64,000 nt of DNA from Epiperipatus broadwayi (Eukaryota > Onychophora > Udeonychophora > Euonychophora > Peripatidae): positions 23,638,900 through 23,702,899 of the forward strand of contig JAQFVV010012394.1 of NCBI GenBank assembly GCA_028023455.1. Reading direction: 5' to 3'. The translations under genes and the position numbers were made by a program. Shown piece after piece: positions 50,101 to 59,100 of the stretch (position 1 is its first letter; the number at the start of each line of letters is the position of its first letter). The notes beneath the pieces were generated by a model. The model saw nothing but the letters and a program-made list of their open reading frames with translations. It was not told where the DNA came from and made no database searches.

Positions 50101-53100
50101 ATTATCTAGATTTTTATTTTCAACATCTACTGTTTCTTCTCTGCTAAGGACTTTGAAACTTTTCAGAGATAATGTCCATGTCCATGAGTGTAATTTTTTT
50201 GAGAGATAAGACATCATCATAATTTTATAAAAAATATTTAACAGCATATTAAAAAAAATTGCCCTTATGATGGCAGAAAAATTTATCTTCAAATACTCTG
50301 ATGGCAGAGCTTCTGTATTCTGGCTTGTTGTAGAATAAATAATAACAGAAATGAAAAGGAAATATCTGTAATGCTAATTATTTCCTTTTTTTTCACCATT
50401 GATGCTTTCGTGTAGAATAATATTTTTTCAGTTATCTTGAAACCTTTGATTTAAATGATTACCAATAACAAAGCTTTTGTAAGTTTAGATAGTCCAATCT
50501 ATCAAATGTCTTATGTAGAAAACATTTATACACAGTACTACTAAACAACAACACCTTTTGATAATTATTATAAAACTTAATAACATTGCAATTGAAAATT
50601 AATTACAAAAAAATCTTGCTGGCAATTGTTTGCTTTCACATCTTTCTGAAATTTTTATTTTAACAGGGTATTAGAAGAAATATACACTATTTATAAGAAG
50701 ATGATTTTGATGCACTTTCACGAAACATGGGTGGCAAATATTGCAGTTTACCACCTGGGGACATATCAAAAAATGTGGCTGTAGTCTATTTAATATATGC
50801 CTGTTCTTTTTCTTTACTAGCATTTACTTTACTTGATCACTTAGCAAGAAATATGAACTTCCTTCTGCTAAACAAGGAGCAAATAAAAATAATTACGTTT
50901 ATGTAATAAATTTAAATTATGTATGTAAGCAACATAGACCAAGAAGGTTTGTGATCAACAAGAATAATTAATCGTAACTACAAGAATATTACTATGCTAA
51001 TAAAAAAAATACTGTTCCTTCTTTCAGATTCTTAATATTCAGTTGAGTCTCTTGGGTATTTTCATGTCTTTTCTTTTTACATGTTTGTGTGTTCACACAC
51101 ATATCCATTTTTAAACCACTGAACATCACATGAACACCATCTTTTATGCTAGCACATAACTGTATGGAGAGTTTTGCCTTTTTAATATCCATTTTTATCT
51201 GTTTTCAGATAATTCTAAATATTCTTCCAGCATTCTAATAAGTGTTAATTATTATTATTACTTCCTTTATTGCGAATTGTGAAGGCCAGTTCATTTGTTG
51301 ATATATAAAATTTTTTAACAAACATCATTTATTTCCTGCTTGTAATATTTTAATTTTTAAAAAATGAATTTTCAATTAATGTGAGATGGCCTACATGTTT
51401 TTAAATTTATAAATAAATAATAGACATAAAATAATTTAATCATACGGACTTTCATAATTAAGTTATTATTACTCGTACATATCACTTACTTTCTTCTGGC
51501 TAGAAAATTTACATTTTCATGAAAATAAATCTATTACTATTGGTTTAAAAGTTTATGATGATAGCATTTTAATAGTAATTATATGATGAATTATAACTGT
51601 CAAATGTTTTTAGAAAAATTGAAATTTTTTAAACTTCAAATCACACAAGTTAAAATATAACACAAAATTACCTCCCTTCTTCAAATGCTGCTGGCCTGAC
51701 CAGTGACAGTGCAAGCATGGAAATCAAATTTGGACTTTTAGATTCCAAAATATGAATTTAAGAAGATGCTTTAATCAATTAGACTACTCTGTTAGGTCAG
51801 CATTATCTGAAGAAGAGAGAAATACTACAACTTGAAACTTTCTGTTGTATACTATATTACTAACACTTGAATGTATTTGAAAAGTTTAAATAAAATTTGA
51901 ATTTTTCTAAAGACATTTAACAATAAATATTAGATAATAGAAATAGTCTCCCATATAATTACTATACGTATCACTACCCAATCAGGTGTCCTAGATCCAG
52001 GTTCAAAACATTTTCCTGATGAATGCCATAAGCCAGAAATTAGTCTGGAAATATGAATAGGATGGCACTAGATAAGAACTATCATATATAACATCTATTG
52101 ATTACTCAAAATTATCATAGATAGCAAAACTATTAGTTTGCTCCTAAATTCATTATTTTAGCACATATGAAGAGCAATTGCTTCCACAATATTATAAAAA
52201 TATAAATCACTAAATTATTAATTATTATATTTATCTGTTAAATAACTAAATATTATATATGTATTAGATTGAAGCATGCAGCTTTCATATACTACACTTA
52301 TTTATCATAATAAAGACATTTAAAATTTGAAACATAATTAAAAATTATAAATCATAAATAAATCTAATAATAAATGAATTATTTTACACCAGTAAACAAT
52401 AGGGCTAATTGTTTAGCCGCATAAATACTTATTAACATTATATGATAAATTGAATGATTATAAATTGTTTTCCTTATTAGAAGACATAGCATAAAGCTGT
52501 CTATATTTTATTCTATATCCAAATCAATATATGTCTAAAATCAATCTTATCCAGAAAAAAGGTAAGTTTTCCACTCACGAATAGCTTTTTTAAGAACAAT
52601 AAAAATTGCCTAAGTTCACATCCGTTTATTTTTCACATTTTTAATTTTATATATTGTACCATTTATTATATATGGTACAAATATATTGGCATTTAGTAAA
52701 AGCTAAAAAAATAAAAGTAAATTTAGATTTTTTTTTTTGAGTATAATTTATTTTGTTAAAAAAAAAAAAAAGGTACAATGAAAATTAAATTGTTCTTTCA
52801 TATTTTTTTTATGTAATTAGAAATAAAAGTAGAATTGGAGAGAACAAAAGAATTCCAAAAGTAAAAAGATAAGCTAAAAGAAAAATATTTTAGCTAATTA
52901 AAGAATTAAAGATGGCCGAAAGATTCACTAAAACATGAGAACTTTGTAATTGAAAAATGAGTAAAGACCGTACAAGATTATGAACCAAAAACGCCATGAT
53001 AATAGCATGCACAGAAGTCTGAAAACTGGGCCTCTAGTATAAAAGGCAGAGACCAGTTTGACGAACGTCTTGTTTTTTCTATTTTTTCCTTTGGCTGGTT

Positions 53101-56100
53101 TTGTATTATTAAATTCATGACCACTTCCCGATGAAATAATCCTACATGGGGGAGTAGACCATGGCTTTAGCTGACATCGTTAAAAAGATGGACACTAGAA
53201 AAGCTTCTGCGACTAGCCTTCGGAATGGAATACAAGATCAACTAATAACCAATGGGAGCTCATTCTAACAAAAAAAAACTAAGCATAGTAAGCTACAACT
53301 TTTTCACAAAACTTACCGGTAAGCTATGACTTTATTATTCCCAATTGTGACTAAATTGTCGACAAATCTTTCTTTAAAAATATATGTATAATAGGACCCC
53401 GATATGGACTTTAATTTTAGTGATCAAGAGACTCTTATTTAATCAAGAATTTTTTATAATTGTTTTAATTACTTTATTTTATTAATTGCTTCATGTTTAA
53501 ATTAGTGTGTGTTCTCTCCAATTTACTTAATTAATAATTCGCATCACATGATCACATTTTCTATACTAGCACATTAATTGTTGATAAACAGAGCAAAACT
53601 CTCCATACAGTATTGCCACCTGTGCAATACTGTATGGAGAGTTTTGCTCTGTTTATTAATAATTCGCATTTGAGCTTAAACAGATTTTTAATCTGTTATA
53701 ATAAAAATATTTCTAATAGCAATTTTCATTTGTATGTTATTCTATAATATTTATTAGTTTTTATTATTAAATTTATTATTAGTTTAATAAGAGTTAAAAA
53801 CGTAATTTACCTTTGCCAATATGTTATAAGTTCCAGGAAAAATAATATTTAAAAGATAATTCTTGTTTACGATAGAATTACCGATTCTTAAAAAAATAAA
53901 AATCTTTTCTTTTTTTTGTTTACAACTTGCGAGACGTGCTGGCGACAGATTTTAGCGAATTCTTTTGAATCCTGGCACCCATATTAAATAAATTAAAAGC
54001 TGATTTCGTCAATAGCACAATTCGTAACAAGTACTAGGCCGAGTTGATCATGAAACTAGTTATGTTTTTAGAAATAGAAATACAACTTTCTTCTTTTTGA
54101 CATAACTTGATCAACTCGCGCATTTTATAATGCATATAGAGCTCTAGCGAATATGGAAAACGTTTTAATATAGTGGAATTGCAATATCTGTTCCAACATC
54201 CCAGTGAATATTGTAAATAGTGAATAATAGTTAACACTTTATTTGCAATCTCCATGTATAAAAATATAGGTGCACACACACCTATACATTATAACTTAAA
54301 AATTAGTTTAATATATATATTTAATAATTAATAAAAACAGAAAATGCTTTTATATTTAAAATCAAAACAAAAATGTTTTAGGTATACTTCTTTTTTTGTA
54401 TATGAAAGTTTTTAAATTTTTTTTAACCTTCTATTTATTGCATGAGCCAATTAACAGACTTTTTTTTTAAAAAAAAATAAAAAATTAAATTCATTATATA
54501 GTACAGTACAGCATATAATAGTTTTATACAAAATTTTTACCAAAATAATTACAACTCGTCTACAGAGAACACTGGACTTCCACCAACCAAGAGAACAAGC
54601 TGGATTTAAAAGTGGTTTTAGTACAGTAAATCATATCCAGGTATTGAGAGAAGTTATAGAAAGGACAAATGAATATGAGTTGCCATTATGCTTAGGATTT
54701 TTAGATTATGAAAAGGCATTTGATTCTATAAACATTTCTTCAGTGATTAAAACATTGGATCATCAAGGTATAGATCCAGGATATTGTCATATTTTAAAGA
54801 ATGTTTATAAAATTGTAACAGCAACAATTAGATTACATAATGATAGTAGAAAAATCAACATTGAAAAGGGTGTAAGACATGGTGACTCCATATCTCCAAA
54901 ACTTTTTACAGCAGTGCTGCAAGAAGTATTTTGTGGATTAAAATGGGAAGTTAAAGGAGTGAAAGTAAATGGAGATTATTTAAGTCATTTAGATTTCGCA
55001 GATGATGTAGTTGTTTTTGCAAATAATGCTTTAGAGCTACAGGAAATGTTGCAGGAGTTATCAGATGAAAGTAGGAAAGTAGGACTAAAGATAAATGTTA
55101 AAAAGACTAAAGTAATGTTTAATAGATTTTCTCAAAATATGAAAATAAAGATTGATTATGATGAATTAGAAGAAGTTAACAGTTACAAATACCTCTGTCA
55201 GATTATTAATACAGATGGAAGCATAATGGATGAAATTAATCATAGAATTAAACTTGGTTGGAGTGCTTTTGGCAGAAATAACTTGATACTAAAAGGAAAT
55301 ATGCCTATGTGTTTGAAAAGGAAGGTTTTTAATAAATGTGTTTTATCAGTACTTACTTATGGATCTGAAACTTGGATGCTTAATAGAAGAGCAATACAGA
55401 GACTTCAAACCATTCAAAGAAGTATGGAGAGATGCATGTTGGGAGTAACAAGAAGAGATCGAAAACGCAATGTATGGGTAAGAGACCAAACAGGTGTTAC
55501 TGATCTCCTTGAAAAAATTAAAAGACTGAAGTGGAGTTGGGCTGGACATATTGCTAGAAGAGATGATAATAGAGGGACAATTGAAATTTTAAACCGGATT
55601 CCAAGAGATTGTAAAAGACCCAGAAAGAGACCACATGTGAGATGGATGGATGAAATAAGAAAGTGTGCAGGGGTGATATGGAGAAGAGAAGCTAAAGATC
55701 GGAAAAGATGGATTGAACTTGGAGAGACCTTCATCCTGCAGTGGATTGATAATGGTTGATGATGATAATAGCTACTATTTAAAATTTGAAAAAGTGTTGA
55801 AAACAATATTTTTGTTTGTTCCCATTAATTTAACAGGGATTGTTTCTTCCCTCTATTCCAACTTATCAGTTAAAAGTTTAAATATAAAACAACACAAACT
55901 AACGTCAGTAAATATTTTTTAGAAAAAAAAACTAAACTTAATTTAATTACATATATGTTACTGACATCATTGAAAGAATTGAGAGACTGAAGCAGAATTA
56001 AATTAGACCTAAGACCTAGAAAGAGACCACATGTGAGATTGATGGATGAAATAAGGAAGTATGCTGGGGTGATGTGGAGAAGAGAGGCTAGAGATTGGAG

Positions 56101-59100
56101 AAGATGGATTGAATTTAGATAGACCTTCATCTTGCATGGATTGATAATAATTAAAAATGATGATGATATGCATACTTTACAAATAAAAAATGATGAAAAT
56201 AGACAATAATAAAATACAAAAAACATGATATGTAAATGATATTAAATTGATTAAATATTAAGACGGTGCTGCCAAGTGATTTAATGGGAATTAAAATATT
56301 AAAATTTTGTTTTGTTTACAAATTTTTATTTACTGTTTTTATTTTTGGATATTGGATTGTTGAATTAATGATGCTGATACAGTAAATGTCCTTATTCCAC
56401 TGCAATAGCATTAATTTAAGTGATAACGGATAAATAATTTATTTTCTTTACTGTGACAGCTGTTTGTACAATAATATTTGTGGGGGAAAGACTTAGTCTA
56501 AATAAAACTACTTCTAAGAAATGATCAAAACAAGTACATGAAAATGGAATTCTTAGTTAAAATATTTTACTCAATGCAATCTATAAAGTTGAAAAATAAT
56601 GTTTTTTTAAGAGGTCAAAATCTGATTAATAATAAATTATTTTATAGCAATAAATAATTTATTTATAATAAATGACAAAACAAAAGCAGTTTTCATTTTT
56701 AGTGTAATGATGAGTATTACCAACTGACTTATTGCATTTTAAAAATCTGTCAACAGATAGGTTTCTGGTTTTTAAACCAAGCCTTATCGATAAAGTCCAA
56801 AGCCAAAAAGCAGTCCGATGATGGAAATTTAAAATGCATTAAAACATCTGATAAACAATAAATCATTCAAGCTTATATTAAGCAGCTCTTGAATTAAATC
56901 GTTTATTATTATTCAATAATTTGTTTATAAATAAATAATTTTATTTATTTATTTATTTATTGATATAATAATATAAATTAAGTGCTTATAATTTTTCTCC
57001 AAGCAATTTCACATTTTTTAGAATAAAGCACACAACATTCATAAAATTTACGCCAATGATGTTTCAATTACGCCACAAATGTTATTTTTAATCTCATATA
57101 TTTTAAATACGTGAAAATAAAAATTAGCTATGTCTGATAGATGAAACCAAACAATTCTCATCACACAATATGTATTAAGAAGCATTAAAGTAAAATGAAT
57201 GAGAAACAATCATAAAATTTTAAACTAAAAAAATTATCGCAAAAACTAATGTACAAAATAATATAACAAATTTTATGTGATTTAAAAACCTGAATTCTCT
57301 TGTGATTGATACAATATATTGCTTAAATTTCTTATATCATTGTATATGATTCAAAATTATCAATAGTTTTTTTTTTTTAAAAAAAAAAAAAATACAATTC
57401 ATAATCAAATATAATTTTTGTAACTAGAATGATCAAATAGCTTACGGTTCCACAGTATGGGTGAGGATGATTCCTGAGTTATCAGTGCTGCCATCTAAAA
57501 ATTATAAATTAAAAAAGTACACAACATTAATATTTCATATAGTCAACTGTTTTAAGATATATATACTTTTGAAGCATCTGTATAAATGAACTCTGTAAAA
57601 TATAATAAAAAATTTTCAAAATAATAATAATTCAACTGCACTGACAAACTTACCTTTAAATTTACTAACATCTGCAAAGTGAACTTGTAGAACAAGATAT
57701 TTAATATCAGTCTTTCCTCCGACTTTGAATCCAACGCCTGAAGAATAAATAAAATATTAACAATGGAATTATTATTTATAAGTTATTTTGAAGAGGAAAG
57801 AAAAAAAATCTTATTTTACTTAAATAAATAGTTTTAATAATAATAAATCATATATATAATAAAATATCTTTACTAACAACAAAATGATATATAACAATAG
57901 CTGTAACATAGTCATATAATCATCACAAATAAAACATAAAAAAGCTCTTTTCAGCAAATTTTAAATTTTTGCCCTTTTCAATATGACTTAATTACAAAAA
58001 TAACCTACACTGCATACATAGTGACATCTACCGGCTCTATATAAAATTAACACAAGCCTATAATTACACTTGAATATCTTTATAACAACACATATTATAC
58101 AACCTTCCATTCATTTTTCATTATCCAATTATTAGTTAAATTAATTGATGTCTTATAAATGTTCATACAATTATTTCTGTTATAATTAATGTAATTGGTT
58201 TCATATATTTTCCTTCTATTAATTTCTTTAATATAATTTAATGGACTTATATTCTTAACACATTCTATTCTATGTCCATATTTTAAGTAGTGAACATATA
58301 ATGCAGATCTGTCATCTCTTCTATTAATAGCATTATTATGTTCTTTAGCCCTTTCTTCTAATTGTTTTGCTGTATGTCCATAATAAACCATACTGCAAAC
58401 CCCACAAGTAATTTTATATACTAAACCTTTTTTATATTTTATATCAACCTTTTATTTTATAATTCCCTACTAATATATCAAGAGTTTTACTGTTTGACCA
58501 TCCTATTTTAATATTTTGATCTATATAATTTTTATTTTTTAATAATGTATTATAAATTTTAGGAACATATAAAAGTTTTACCCATTTTATATTTTCTGGT
58601 TCACTATTATTACCCAAATTATTTTGTTTATAATTAAAGAATATATTTCTAATGCTTCTAGGGTTATATCCATAACTAGTATATAACTCTATAAATTTCT
58701 CTTTTTGCAAAGTAGTTATCTTCCTATCTGTGTTATATTTATCATTTTTGTTTTTAAAATTTTTAATAACTGCCATTTTTTGTATCCATGCCTGTTGCGA
58801 ATCCATAAAAATTATTTTCCTTAATTTATCTTCTTTAATGAAGTGTTTTAAAGTAATTATATTATTATCATCTATCTGTATATCTAAATATTTTATTTTA
58901 ACATCAATTTCTATAATTGTAAATTTTATATTATCCATATTATTATTAAGTTCATTGTATGTTTTCTTTATAGCTCTTTTATTATCAGTTATTAATATAT
59001 CATCAACATATCTAAAGTAATGTATTATATCTTGATTTTCTATTCCACTATTAACAATTTTCATTTCCATTTCATTGATGAATATTGATGACATTAATCC

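Noticed and set aside
55346-55922. Open frames of 67-130 aa opposite the RTE reverse transcriptase
   Set aside because: Antisense shadows of 54515-55759, Ser- and Leu-rich, with no family pattern.
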